A stretch of 29,654 nucleotides of DNA from a virus, in the IMG/VR virus record IMGVR_UViG_3300046642_000300, positions 1-29,654 of that record; one strand, written 5' to 3'. A program made the translations under genes and the position numbers. The notes under the pieces were generated by a model, which was not told where the DNA came from, ran no database searches, and worked only from the letters and a program-made list of their open reading frames with translations. This document shows positions 13,094-20,737 of the stretch, piece by piece (position 1 is the first letter of the stretch; each line of letters starts with the position of its first letter).

Positions 13094-13949
13094 AGCCGGT
13101 AAATATGGAATGTTGCCGCTTCAACCTGATAAGGTGAAGCTTAAGTTCGGCAATTATCTAGTGCCTGCAAAGTTGCCGCCGTTGCCATCAGTCTTCGGGC
13201 ACGTCACTAACATACCGCCGCCCGGTGGCTGGGGTATGTTGGGGAATGCTACATGGGGGTGTTGTGTTGTATCTGGCCGTATGCATGAAACTAAACTGTA
13301 TCGTTTGGCAACGGGAAAATCTATCCCAAGTTTTAGTGATGATACTGTCGGCACTCAATACTTCCAGCAGACTGGCGGCGCTGATACCGGATTGGACCCG
13401 GTCGCCTTTGCTAGTTTCTGTAGAAAGACAGGTATTTATGATGACGCCGGGACTTATTACAAAATCAAGGCGTTTGGTTACGTGAGCAACCTTAATGAAC
13501 TTGGTTATGCAGTTTATCTCTACGGTGCAGCGGCTATGTGCTTTGCATTACCAGATGGCGCACCACGGAGGTTCGAACAACATTTGCCGTGGGATGATAC
13601 GTCAGAAGATGCCAATCCTAGCAACGGTCACTACGTGCCTATCTTCGGCAAGAACCACAGAGGTATGTGGATAGCTTCGACGTGGGGCGACTTGCAAGGT
13701 ATATCTGATGAGTTCATGCAGAAGTATAGCTTCGACGCTAGCCAAGGTGGCTTAGTATACTTCAGCCGTGACTATTTGTTGGCTACAGGCAAGTCACCAG
13801 AAGCAATCAATGAAGCCCAACTAGATGCGGACCTAACTGCAATCACTAATTTACCTGACGCTAGTGCACCACCACCTGTTGCACTTGTTGCAACACCTGA
13901 ACCTAAACCTCAACCCAAGCCCCGTAAACACGGGTTTATAGGAGTCTAA
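13083..13949 (+). CDS. Papain-like (C1/C39-fold) phage protein
   Basis: 288 residues. GGWGMLGNATWGCCVVSGRMHE (about 48-69) has the GN-x-x-x-GxC-V context of a papain-like nucleophile (C61). SNGHYVPIFG supplies a candidate catalytic His at 183, and IASTWGD (about 197) a third position. A Pro/Lys-rich tail (about 260-285) follows the fold and may tether or secrete the domain. I know this arrangement from phage and actinobacterial proteins of unclear role; a peptidase or transglutaminase-like activity on cell-wall peptides is possible. No signal peptide is seen. Confidence 0.6.
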   Translation: MPREAGKYGMLPLQPDKVKLKFGNYLVPAKLPPLPSVFGHVTNIPPPGGWGMLGNATWGCCVVSGRMHETKLYRLATGKSIPSFSDDTVGTQYFQQTGGADTGLDPVAFASFCRKTGIYDDAGTYYKIKAFGYVSNLNELGYAVYLYGAAAMCFALPDGAPRRFEQHLPWDDTSEDANPSNGHYVPIFGKNHRGMWIASTWGDLQGISDEFMQKYSFDASQGGLVYFSRDYLLATGKSPEAINEAQLDADLTAITNLPDASAPPPVALVATPEPKPQPKPRKHGFIGV

Positions 13950-13950
13950 C

Positions 13951-14403
13951 ATGACACTATCTCGCAGAACCTTACTTATGAGTGGCGCTTCAATCAGTGC
14001 AGTAGCAATGGCTGGGTGCTCTGGCACCGACCCAGTGGCTGCGTGGACTGCCTTTATTGACCAAGTATCGGCAATCGTCGCTAAGGGTTGTGGTATTGTC
14101 AGCGGCTTCGTGCCGACAGCCAACACCATTCTGGCGATTGTCAATGTACTATTCCCCGGCGTTGGCACTGCTGTTGTAACCATAGCCAACTCAGTCGAAT
14201 CCGTCGCTAGCGCGATATGTTCGTCAGTGACACCAACCCCGAAACTCGCCGCAGCTATTGAAGCGGCAACACCATTGGTGCCAGTGCACATTGGTGACGT
14301 AACTATCAATGGCAAGACGGTTACCGTGATTGGCTATAATGCTAAATACGGCCCGTCGCCAACGTCACTCGCAGAGTTGAAGGCAATGGGCTTGGTGAAG
14401 TGA
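13951..14403 (+). CDS. Tat-type lipoprotein
   Basis: 150 residues. SRRTLLMSGASISAVAMAGC is a twin-arginine signal (R5, R6) ending in a lipobox, with C23 as the likely lipidated residue. The mature part has two hydrophobic helices (AIVAKGCGIVSGFVP and TILAIVNVLFPGVGTAVVTI), then a compact VTINGKTVTVIGYN strand pair. It should be anchored in the host inner or outer membrane. A phage lipoprotein at this position could act in superinfection exclusion or lysis (spanin-like), but neither is shown. It lies 1 nt downstream of the papain-like gene. Confidence 0.75.
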   Translation: MTLSRRTLLMSGASISAVAMAGCSGTDPVAAWTAFIDQVSAIVAKGCGIVSGFVPTANTILAIVNVLFPGVGTAVVTIANSVESVASAICSSVTPTPKLAAAIEAATPLVPVHIGDVTINGKTVTVIGYNAKYGPSPTSLAELKAMGLVK

Positions 14404-14519
14404 GACTTCACGCTGAGGCTTACCGCGACGATGTTTTTATTTACGGAAAGTCGTGGGATATCACAGCCTTTGAAGATGGCGATGTGACTTTTTGGGGTTG
14501 GTGGATGAAACCACTTTGA
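14400..14519 (+). CDS. Very small hypothetical protein
   Basis: 39 residues from GTG 14400, overlapping the lipoprotein stop by 4 nt (GTGA). Sequence features: HAEAYRDDVFIYGKSWDIT, acidic middle, Trp-rich end WGWWMKPL. No other gene fills this gap and the junction is typical of coupled translation, but a 39-codon frame can occur by chance. Confidence 0.45.
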   Translation: MRLHAEAYRDDVFIYGKSWDITAFEDGDVTFWGWWMKPL

Positions 14520-14534
14520 AAGGAGATGTAAAAC

Positions 14535-14768
14535 ATGCCTAGCAACCTTAAGTCGGCAAGCCATGCCGAGCAGGCCGCAGCACTAGCTGCGGTCATGCCG
14601 GATATACGCAGGTTGATTGGGGAGTATGTGCCTTATATGTTCCAATATCAGATTCTGCAAAAGTTGGAAGACCCTGCTACTAAGGCACAGATACTTGCCG
14701 TGATTGACGATGCCCTGAATGCTGCTGAGAAGGTTAGGGACGCACCTGTCACGCCACCTCATGCGTGA
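14535..14768 (+). CDS. Small helical hypothetical protein
   Basis: 77 residues with an excellent AAAGGAG 8 nt before the ATG. Ala-rich helices (AEQAAALAAVMPDIRRLI, ILAVIDDALNAAEKV) and a Pro-rich end. Probably translated well. No family recognised. Confidence 0.65.
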   Translation: MPSNLKSASHAEQAAALAAVMPDIRRLIGEYVPYMFQYQILQKLEDPATKAQILAVIDDALNAAEKVRDAPVTPPHA

Positions 14769-14940
14769 AGATGACCCACGATTTAATGAACGCCTTCGTT
14801 GCGTGACTATTGTTGAGAAATGGACTAGGCGAGACTTTCGTTCTCTTCATGCTGGTGAAATGACTGCTCAAGAACATAGAACAGTTGTTGCAATTCTTAA
14901 GGCAATCCTAACCGAAATAGTCGGTGGCGCGGATGACTGA
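14761..14940 (+). CDS. Small hypothetical protein
   Basis: 59 residues from ATG 14761 (overlapping the previous stop by 8 nt). Contains VTIVEKWTRRDFRSLHAGEM and a terminal amphipathic helix TVVAILKAILTEIVGG. A longer version from 14719 would overlap the previous gene deeply and is rejected. Confidence 0.6.
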   Translation: MREDDPRFNERLRCVTIVEKWTRRDFRSLHAGEMTAQEHRTVVAILKAILTEIVGGADD

Positions 14941-15502
14941 CCAACTTGTCTTGCAGTTCTCGACAACGCAAGACAGTTTCGCTAATTGGGCTAGTGCGGC
15001 GATACGTCGCTTGTGTCATAGCCCATTCAGCCATGTAGATTTCGTTCTGCCTGATGGCAATATGCTAGGTGCTAGCGACCAAGGGCCTCACTCGCCTTGC
15101 ATTGCTGGCAACCCGCAAGGTGTAGCGATCCGCCCTCCAGACTATCAAATATTTGGCACACGACGGCGTATGATTCTACGTACCGACCGTGCTGATGTCA
15201 TTATTGCTAGGGCCAAGGAAGACTTAGGCAAGCCTTTCGATAGCAGTTCGCTATGGGCGTTTGTCGGTGATGATTGGCCCGGTGAGCGTGACTGGCGTAA
15301 CCCAGATATGTGGTTTTGTGCCGAACATAAGGTTTGCAAAATGGAAGATGGCGGTTATTGGCCCCACAGACTGTTGTGGCCGAAGAACCGCGTCAGCCCC
15401 ACAGATTTATTGTTATTGTTGCTTATGGATGAACGTTGGATCAATCGTGACACTTTTTGGCAACCTGTAGCAGGCTTAACACTTAGTCAAGGAGAGAAAT
15501 GA
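14933..15502 (+). CDS. Permuted NlpC/P60-like (YiiX/LRAT-type) protein
   Basis: 189 residues from ATG 14933; GTG 14924 is an alternative start. The catalytic His comes first (H34 in FSHVDFVLPDGNMLGA) and the Cys late (C129 in MWFCAEHKVC). That order defines the circularly permuted NlpC/P60-like fold rather than the standard Cys-then-His order. GKPFDSSSLWAF at 99-110 fits the middle helix. Such proteins cleave or transfer acyl or peptide groups, and phage versions may act on peptidoglycan or lipid. It sits in the envelope-active cluster. Substrate not predictable. Confidence 0.65.
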   Translation: MTDQLVLQFSTTQDSFANWASAAIRRLCHSPFSHVDFVLPDGNMLGASDQGPHSPCIAGNPQGVAIRPPDYQIFGTRRRMILRTDRADVIIARAKEDLGKPFDSSSLWAFVGDDWPGERDWRNPDMWFCAEHKVCKMEDGGYWPHRLLWPKNRVSPTDLLLLLLMDERWINRDTFWQPVAGLTLSQGEK

Positions 15503-15729
15503 TGTCATTCCAATCATCTGCTTTAGGCCGTCCAATGGAGTACCGCGACTATTGGTCTGACCAAGTTGGGCTTGTGCTTAGTGCCAAGAGTGGCAACGGC
15601 GGTAAGATTGCGTGCCGTGAGGTTACTGGTCCTTATTCGGATATCTATCACACTCATGAACAAGCTAGTCAGGTATTGCTTGACTTTGATACACATGAAC
15701 TCAAGTCACGGCACAGCGTATTAACATGA
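15499..15729 (+). CDS. Small hypothetical protein
   Basis: 76 residues (75 from the second ATG at 15502). AAGGAG stands upstream. Contains YRDYWSDQVGLVLSAKSG and GPYSDIYHTHEQASQVLLDF. The stop overlaps the next start by 4 nt. Function unknown. Confidence 0.6.
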   Translation: MMSFQSSALGRPMEYRDYWSDQVGLVLSAKSGNGGKIACREVTGPYSDIYHTHEQASQVLLDFDTHELKSRHSVLT

Positions 15730-16253
15730 CAAACAAACGTATGGTGCTCATGGGTGGGATGGGATACCCTGCAACCGAAACTCCGGGGGGTATGCCCAGA
15801 CTTAAATCCCGGCTTGAAGCCATAGGATTTGAGGTTCTCTTGATTAGCTGGAAGCAGCGGCAAGAGGCTTACAACTTCATGTACGGCTTCGTTGGGTGGC
15901 GTGGCTACGCAGGTGATAGCCTTGGTGCTGGTTCGGCTGGGCAGTATCCCGGTGATATCAAGGGCGACATCAATTTTGCGGCTGGGTTCCAACCGTCAGA
16001 TTACGACATTCGTACAATAAAGGACGATCAAGGTAATCACATTCAAATCATCGCCGCAAATATTGTTCGTGCGCACTGTATTTTCGACCCCAATTGGATT
16101 GACACTCTCGGTTTGGGGCAAACGCAATGGGCTACAGCACACGGTGCCAAGACAATCCTTTCAAACACTAAGCATCCGGGTGCACACCCTGACGATTGGG
16201 GGTACTCGCAGGATATGATATTCAATGAAATACAGGGTCAAACAGCAGTATGA
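15726..16253 (+). CDS. Putative alpha/beta-hydrolase (esterase-like)
   Basis: 175 residues. After an N-terminal strand-loop MVLMGGMGYPATET, the segment GYAGDSLGAGSAGQYP contains G63-D-S65-L-G67, a GxSxG nucleophile elbow. AAGFQPSDYD follows and may hold an acid, and a late His-rich part (KHPGAHPDDWG) could give the catalytic His. The protein is shorter than most esterases. A lipase or esterase acting on envelope lipids, or a PGAP1-like fold, is my best guess. Confidence 0.5.
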   Translation: MTNKRMVLMGGMGYPATETPGGMPRLKSRLEAIGFEVLLISWKQRQEAYNFMYGFVGWRGYAGDSLGAGSAGQYPGDIKGDINFAAGFQPSDYDIRTIKDDQGNHIQIIAANIVRAHCIFDPNWIDTLGLGQTQWATAHGAKTILSNTKHPGAHPDDWGYSQDMIFNEIQGQTAV

Positions 16254-16372
16254 ACAGATGGAATGGGTATCACATCGGTGATGTGTTAGTCACTCTATTT
16301 GCCCTTATGATGCTTGGCGTTACTGGATTAATAGTGTGGAAATTTGTGTGGTTACTAATACAGGTGTTCTAA
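16250..16372 (+). CDS. Tiny membrane protein
   Basis: 40 residues in an ATGA overlap, ending directly before the muramidase ATG. One transmembrane segment (LVTLFALMMLGVTGLIVWKF). Position before the endolysin suggests a possible lysis accessory. Confidence 0.6.
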   Translation: MNRWNGYHIGDVLVTLFALMMLGVTGLIVWKFVWLLIQVF

Positions 16373-17329
16373 ATGCGTATCGTAGGTAAGTGTTCGTGGT
16401 TTGGTGGTCCGCACGATTTAACCGTGCAACCAGATGAAGGGTTGGCCTTATGTAGTGACTTGGAAGTGGGCGAGTTTGATTCCGAGTTGTTCTTACCACA
16501 CCAACCCCCAGGCACCACAGGTTTAGCGCGCCGCTTAAATCCCGATGCTTTGTATATTGCTTGTAGATGGGATTATAGGGTTACGCCGCGAGATTGGTTG
16601 CAAAGCCATGGTGTGACAGTGGTTAACAACCACACTGGTGCCTCGGTTGGTGGTGTCCAGCCTATAGATTGGGGTCCCAGTGAAATCACTAATCGCATTG
16701 CTGATTTATCTCCTGGCGTCCTCAAAGCTATTGGTTTGGTTACTGACAATATTTGTGCAATTGATATTCCTGTTCCACATTTGTCGTTGGGCGATACGCC
16801 AACGGGCTTTGCTACATGGATACCCTTTATCCTTGAAGATGAGGGAGCCGAAGTTAACGAAAGCCCCGATGAACCCGGTGGTATAAGCAAGTATGGTGTT
16901 AGCCTCAATGCAATGGCGGACTATTGCAAGGCAAACAACTTACCACCACCACTTATCGACTATATCCGTAACCTGACTGAAGACAACGCTAAGTTATTTT
17001 ATGCGTGGTTCTTTGCGCCTATGATGCTCGACCATATGCCTGATGCTATCGCATACCGTATAGCCGATTTGGTGGTTACCCTAGGACGAACCGGCGCTAT
17101 AGAAGCGGTAAGCGTGGCATTGGGTATATGGCCAATACCAACCACTATGGCAGGCCTGTTCCCTGACATTCTAAAGGCTAACCAGACGGCTTTGATATGG
17201 GGACTGTCGGGAGTGTGGCTAGCCACGAAACGCGCCCAAGGCGGCCCGCTTGGTCGCATGAAGTACGCTCACGGTTGGACTGTCAGGCGTAACAAGGTTC
17301 AAACGCGTTCCTTAGCAATGGTGCTGTAA
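16373..17329 (+). CDS. Endolysin with GH108-type muramidase domain
   Basis: 318 residues, two domains. The N-terminal 1-145 (GKCSWFGGPHDLTV, EGLALCSDLE, IDWGPSEITNRIADLSPGVL) resembles the double-psi barrel module of rare-lipoprotein-like phage proteins. From about 150 it reads WIPFILEDEGAEVNESPDEP followed by GGISKYGVSL, the GH108 signature (E-G-x ... D-x-GG-x-T/S-K-Y-G-I/V). Its catalytic Glu is probably E157. YAWFFAPMMLDHMPDAIAYRIADLVVTLGRTGAIE follows in the family order. It should cleave glycan strands of host peptidoglycan for release or entry. No signal peptide is seen, so a holin is needed. Confidence 0.75.
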   Translation: MRIVGKCSWFGGPHDLTVQPDEGLALCSDLEVGEFDSELFLPHQPPGTTGLARRLNPDALYIACRWDYRVTPRDWLQSHGVTVVNNHTGASVGGVQPIDWGPSEITNRIADLSPGVLKAIGLVTDNICAIDIPVPHLSLGDTPTGFATWIPFILEDEGAEVNESPDEPGGISKYGVSLNAMADYCKANNLPPPLIDYIRNLTEDNAKLFYAWFFAPMMLDHMPDAIAYRIADLVVTLGRTGAIEAVSVALGIWPIPTTMAGLFPDILKANQTALIWGLSGVWLATKRAQGGPLGRMKYAHGWTVRRNKVQTRSLAMVL

Positions 17330-17442
17330 TGACTGCAACCGAATGGTTTGCCTTTGTCTGGCTACCGCTGGGCCTCGCCATGATTGGCGTTATTTGTGGT
17401 GAGTGGTTTAGGTGGACGAACCGCAACAGGAAAGACACATAG
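17329..17442 (+). CDS. Tiny membrane protein
   Basis: 37 residues starting in a TAATG junction. A transmembrane segment FAFVWLPLGLAMIGVICG is followed by a basic tail RWTNRNRKD. Immediately downstream of the endolysin, so a holin or spanin component is possible. Confidence 0.6.
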   Translation: MTATEWFAFVWLPLGLAMIGVICGEWFRWTNRNRKDT

Positions 17443-17444
17443 TC

Positions 17445-17672
17445 ATGACCAAGAATGAACACATCGAAGCGTTGACGCAGCGTATTACGAAACTGTCAGA
17501 ACTATTGACGAAGTGGAGCGACCAATCGCGCGAAGCCGCTGCATTGATCCGCCAACGTGCTAAGCAGGGCAAGCAAAAGGCCCAGGCTGCACAACGTGGC
17601 GCAAAGCTGCATGGTTTCTTGCGCGATTTCCCCGAACATACGCATTTGTTCGGCAAGAAGGATGAAGCGTGA
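17445..17672 (+). CDS. Coiled-coil hypothetical protein
   Basis: 75 residues from ATG 17445 (GTG 17412 would overlap the preceding gene). Residues 4-60 form one long heptad-like helix (EALTQRITKLSELLTKWSDQ, then Ala/Gln/Lys-rich AKQGKQKAQAAQRG). No membrane segment. Could pair with the adjacent tiny membrane ORFs. Function unknown. Confidence 0.6.
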   Translation: MTKNEHIEALTQRITKLSELLTKWSDQSREAAALIRQRAKQGKQKAQAAQRGAKLHGFLRDFPEHTHLFGKKDEA

Positions 17673-17797
17673 TAATAGAGCCGGGCGAAGAGCCGCACGC
17701 CATAGCTGACTTCTTTTTCTATGTGCTTTTGTTTGCATTCATTGTTGCGGTGTCGTTCGGCCTGCTTGCGGTATTGCATATAGTGGGGATGATGTAA
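17669..17797 (+). CDS. Tiny membrane protein (GTG start)
   Basis: 42 residues from GTG 17669, overlapping the previous stop by 4 nt. The acidic start EPGEEPHAIAD leads to a transmembrane helix FFFYVLLFAFIVAVSFGLLA. It ends in TAATG with the M15 peptidase gene, again a lysis-cassette position. Confidence 0.58.
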   Translation: MIIEPGEEPHAIADFFFYVLLFAFIVAVSFGLLAVLHIVGMM

Positions 17798-18372
17798 TGA
17801 AGCGCAAACGCAAGATACCTGTTCTAAAGGATAACGACGATGTCTTTGTCTTTCCTGACATTGACGCTATCAACAGGTTAGCTGAAGTACCGCCAACTTG
17901 GCCGTTGCAAAGGGATGCAACAGCCTTCTATGGTAACCCATATCAAGTGGGTTGGTATGAAGCTAACATGACCCATGTTGTTTGCCCGTGGCCGTTAGTT
18001 ATTGGAACTACACCCTTGCGAAACATTGCGATTCATAACAAATGTGCTGCCAGCTTGACACGAGTGCTTAATACTGTTTGGGACCAAGTAGGCCACGATG
18101 TAGATAAGATAAAGGCACTACATTATGATCAGTATGATGGTAGCTATAATTTCCGCAACAAGCGTGGTGGCGCAAGCCTATCTATGCATGCTTATGGGGC
18201 TGCCATTGATTGGGACGCTGCCGATAATGCACAGCATGATGTACATCACCTATTTACTGATAACAGCCCACTAGTGGTTGCCTTCAAGGCTGAAGGTTGG
18301 ATATGGGGCGGTGATTGGAGTGTTAACAGTATAGATTCAATGCACACACAAGCGGCGCGCGTGCACGCATGA
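17797..18372 (+). CDS. M15-type D,D/L,D-peptidase endolysin
   Basis: 191 residues. GSYNFRNKRGGASLSMHAYG ending in AAIDWD gives the M15 zinc site with H131 and D138, and SIDSMH supplies H183; GWIWGGDW lies between. This matches phage VanY/M15_4-like peptidases that cut peptidoglycan stem peptides. R120 corresponds to the substrate-binding Arg. It is the second wall hydrolase within 1.5 kb of the GH108 enzyme, attacking peptides rather than glycans. No signal peptide. Confidence 0.82.
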   Translation: MKRKRKIPVLKDNDDVFVFPDIDAINRLAEVPPTWPLQRDATAFYGNPYQVGWYEANMTHVVCPWPLVIGTTPLRNIAIHNKCAASLTRVLNTVWDQVGHDVDKIKALHYDQYDGSYNFRNKRGGASLSMHAYGAAIDWDAADNAQHDVHHLFTDNSPLVVAFKAEGWIWGGDWSVNSIDSMHTQAARVHA

Positions 18373-18776
18373 AGCGACCTTTTTCAACTAAAAACCCAAT
18401 CACTCAGACTTTGAGGGCTGCGTTTGAGTATTATGTTCGGCGCAGCGATGATTGTTGGTTATGGACCGGGCCGGTTTTTAAGTTTCGTTGTGGTTATGGT
18501 TGTTTTACTGCACGGCCATTTGGAGTGGTCCAACGGCGCGCTCACCGTGTAGCATGGGAAATATACTGCGGTGAGATACCTAATAATCTTCATGTGCTTC
18601 ATACTTGTGACAACCCACTTTGTGTTAAACCAGACCATTTGTGGTTAGGTACACAAGCGGACAATATGCGTGATAAGGCCCTTAAAGGGCGGCAACGTCC
18701 TGGGTGGGAACACCCTAGTGTTAAGCATGGCCGCTACATCGGGCAAAAACAAAACCCGGAATACCATGAGCGATGA
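18369..18776 (+). CDS. HNH homing-type endonuclease
   Basis: 135 residues. VLHTCDNPLCVKPDHLWLGT then QADNMRDKALKGR (76-108) is the standard HNH block of phage homing nucleases with H78, C80, C85 and H90. An N-terminal CWLWTGPV and RAHRVAWEIYCGEIP region completes the family layout. It is wedged between the M15 peptidase and a small gene with ATGA overlaps on both sides, so it is integrated into the operon rather than inserted in an intron. Free-standing mobile-element behaviour is likely. Confidence 0.85.
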   Translation: MKRPFSTKNPITQTLRAAFEYYVRRSDDCWLWTGPVFKFRCGYGCFTARPFGVVQRRAHRVAWEIYCGEIPNNLHVLHTCDNPLCVKPDHLWLGTQADNMRDKALKGRQRPGWEHPSVKHGRYIGQKQNPEYHER

Positions 18777-18961
18777 ACCCCGGCGCATCGCAAAAGCCAA
18801 CTACGTTGCAGCGTGCGATGGCATTCCTTGCAGCCAAGGATGAAGTCTTGGACATGAAGCTGCATGGCGTTGGCCATTGGCGAGAGTTTCCTGTTAGCGA
18901 TGACGAGTTACACAGGATTGCGGATGCGGTGGCCGCCGCTGTTGTATTGTGCCACGAATAA
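18773..18961 (+). CDS. Small hypothetical protein
   Basis: 62 residues. TTLQRAMAFLAAKDEVLDMK is followed by an acidic helix SDDELHRIADAVAAAVVLCHE. Starts in an ATGA overlap with the HNH gene. Unknown function. Confidence 0.6.
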   Translation: MNPGASQKPTTLQRAMAFLAAKDEVLDMKLHGVGHWREFPVSDDELHRIADAVAAAVVLCHE

Positions 18962-18976
18962 CCCAAGGAGATTACT

Positions 18977-19204
18977 ATGGATAATGTAAAGCCGTTTTGG
19001 GCCTCGACTACACTGTGGTCCGCTGTTGCTGTCTTCGTAGGTATCTTGATGCCCGGCTTTGGTGTCAAAGTAGACCCAAACGCTGTTACTAACTTCTTCT
19101 CGTCTTGGCAGCAGATGCTTGACAGCATTCTGACGTTTGGTGGCCTTGCTGGTGTAGTGTATGGCCGCTTCACAGCCAAGAAACAGGTTACCTTAACTCG
19201 CTAA
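18977..19204 (+). CDS. Holin-like membrane protein
   Basis: 75 residues with AAGGAG before the ATG. VKPFWASTTLWSAVAVFVGI starts the chain in the style of a common phage holin family (K-x-FWASRT-x-WG). Two hydrophobic segments (about 13-30 and 54-66) flank a short polar loop, and the tail is basic (RFTAKKQVTLTR). Location after two endolysins supports holin function, i.e. membrane permeabilisation that frees the signal-less lysins. Confidence 0.65.
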   Translation: MDNVKPFWASTTLWSAVAVFVGILMPGFGVKVDPNAVTNFFSSWQQMLDSILTFGGLAGVVYGRFTAKKQVTLTR

Positions 19205-19205
19205 C

Positions 19206-20282
19206 ATGAATCCTAACATGATGAAACTCTACAGACGTGTAGCTTTGGCTAAGGCTAACTTGGTCAAAGTCTACACGCCTGCCCAACTCAAAGATGTACA
19301 TGGCCCATGGTCGGCAGGCCCACAGCCTACCGCTGCCGGTGAACCTAGGAATGCAGGGTCAGAAGGCGACCGCAGCCGCTTAGGACAGATAGGGGGCAAT
19401 CAGGTCAGGCACCCACGCGCAGGCATGGAAGATGAGTATGAAGACCAACAGCCGTCAGCGCGCCGTGATTTAAGGTATGAAATGTCTAATAGGCGTCGGC
19501 TTTCACCCGGACAACGGCAGATGGCTAGCGATGCATATAAGATGTTGGATAGAGTGCAGAAGGCTAAAGACGCATTAGGTCATGGTAGCGAACCTCATGG
19601 TGGTGCCCCAAGCTTCGTTGACTTTGCGCGCCAACACCTTGGCAACTATGTCATTGCCCACCACTCACCAAGTAACGATGCGCGTTATCCTGGCGCGAAC
19701 TTTATCACTCATAAGCAGCATGAAGCAGTCCAACGGCGCTATCAGATGCTTCACCCCGAAGCAGCAAGAGCATATTTTGGGATAGGCAAAGCTAAAGATG
19801 CATTAGGGCATGGTAGTGAGTCTCGTGCACCAAGTTTAAGCGGAAAGTTTTATGTTAGAAAGACACGGTTAGGGTTTGTGGTTCTTAATGCGCGAGGTGA
19901 GCGTGTCAGTGTTCATATGCAGCGTGAACAAGCAGACCAAGCAAAATCACATTATGAAAAGGTTAACAAGTTCCAACCTGACCCACCTAAATACCGCACC
20001 AAGGATCAGAGCATAAGCCAATGGACTAATGACCAACTCAAGGCGGGCACGCCATATAACGAGTTCGATGACCCTAACATAACAGAGCATACCCGCAGCA
20101 ATGATCCAGATACCTTTGCAACACACGGCCTCGAAGGCAATAAAGGTAAAGATTGGGATAAAGACATTGGTAATAGCTTTAGCGCTGTCCATAACCGCAT
20201 CGACAATCTACGCCGCAAGACGGCTGAGTATGGTAGGCGTAAAATGGATAAGCCACCTGCTAAATCTACGGCGACCAAATGA
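19206..20282 (+). CDS. Low-complexity protein with KAKDALGHGSE repeats
   Basis: 358 residues, polar and Gly/Pro/Arg-rich, no transmembrane segment. The 11-residue module KAKDALGHGSE occurs at about 119-129 and again at about 195-205, each time followed by PSF or PSL. Between and after lie compact segments (GNYVIAHHSPSND, KFYVRKTRLGFVVLNARGER) that look like separate small domains. I recall this module from rhizobial phage proteins of unclear function, perhaps as a linker in virion or injected proteins. Start at 19206; ATG 19218 is an alternative. Confidence 0.6.
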   Translation: MNPNMMKLYRRVALAKANLVKVYTPAQLKDVHGPWSAGPQPTAAGEPRNAGSEGDRSRLGQIGGNQVRHPRAGMEDEYEDQQPSARRDLRYEMSNRRRLSPGQRQMASDAYKMLDRVQKAKDALGHGSEPHGGAPSFVDFARQHLGNYVIAHHSPSNDARYPGANFITHKQHEAVQRRYQMLHPEAARAYFGIGKAKDALGHGSESRAPSLSGKFYVRKTRLGFVVLNARGERVSVHMQREQADQAKSHYEKVNKFQPDPPKYRTKDQSISQWTNDQLKAGTPYNEFDDPNITEHTRSNDPDTFATHGLEGNKGKDWDKDIGNSFSAVHNRIDNLRRKTAEYGRRKMDKPPAKSTATK

Positions 20283-20452
20283 CAGCCCTTGAACAGGACG
20301 GCATTAACCATGTTTTACTATTCGTAGCCGCCTTTGTTGGCGGTTACTTTGCTGTGCGTGCATGGCAGTTAATCATGAAGTGGCATAAGCACATAAAGGA
20401 TGAACGTATCAGGCTTGCACGCCTAGATTGGTTCAAGCGGAGGGATTACTAA
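20279..20452 (+). CDS. Small membrane-anchored protein
   Basis: 57 residues in an ATGA overlap. Transmembrane stretch HVLLFVAAFVGGYFAVRAW, then a basic tail KWHKHIKDERIRLARLDWFK. Ends one base into the next start (TAATG). Unknown function. Confidence 0.6.
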   Translation: MTALEQDGINHVLLFVAAFVGGYFAVRAWQLIMKWHKHIKDERIRLARLDWFKRRDY

Positions 20453-20529
20453 TGGACCCCGGCATTGGACGCATATTGATATGGGTTATTGTAATTCTAC
20501 TATTGCTCATGTTGTTTGGGCATCTATGA
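20452..20529 (+). CDS. Very short hydrophobic peptide
   Basis: 25 residues, almost entirely one membrane helix (ILIWVIVILLLLMLF). TAATG on the 5' side and ATGA on the 3' side. The coupling supports translation, but the shortness limits confidence. Confidence 0.45.
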   Translation: MDPGIGRILIWVIVILLLLMLFGHL

Positions 20530-20600
20530 CCAAGACCGATAAGGCTATCATAGACTTTCTCTTGTGGGTGTTAAGACAACCCAAGGAAACAAGGCATTGA
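20526..20600 (+). CDS. Very short hypothetical peptide
   Basis: 24 residues (MTKTDKAIIDFLLWVLRQPK...), an amphipathic helix, starting in an ATGA overlap with the peptide upstream. May be real or a coupling relic. Confidence 0.35.
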   Translation: MTKTDKAIIDFLLWVLRQPKETRH

Positions 20601-20737
20601 TAGTTGACCTTACCAAAGATGAAATCAACCTAATGCTAACCTGCGTTGGGATAGCGCTGACCATAGTGTTGGACACTATGCCACGTGAACAATTGCTGGC
20701 ATTGCAAGACAAGCTTATGAAAGCGCGTGATGGCTGA
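20597..20737 (+). CDS. Small hypothetical protein (TTG start)
   Basis: 46 residues from TTG 20597 (overlap TTGA). LTKDEINLMLTCVGIALTIV then MPREQLLALQDKLMKARDG, a two-helix layout common among short phage ORFs. Overlaps the phosphatase start by 8 nt. Confidence 0.5.
   Translation: MIVDLTKDEINLMLTCVGIALTIVLDTMPREQLLALQDKLMKARDG

Noticed and set aside
13565-13590. GGTTCGAAC resembling a tRNA T-arm
   Set aside because: It lies in a coding frame, with no acceptor or anticodon arm around it and no CCA.
13851-14315. 154-codon minus-strand frame over the lipoprotein gene
   Set aside because: The + strand reading has a Tat signal, lipobox and coupled neighbours; the minus reading is Thr/Ala low complexity.
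18369-18776. Group I intron hosting the HNH gene
   Set aside because: Flanking genes are complete and overlap the HNH gene directly; no intron core or split exon is seen.
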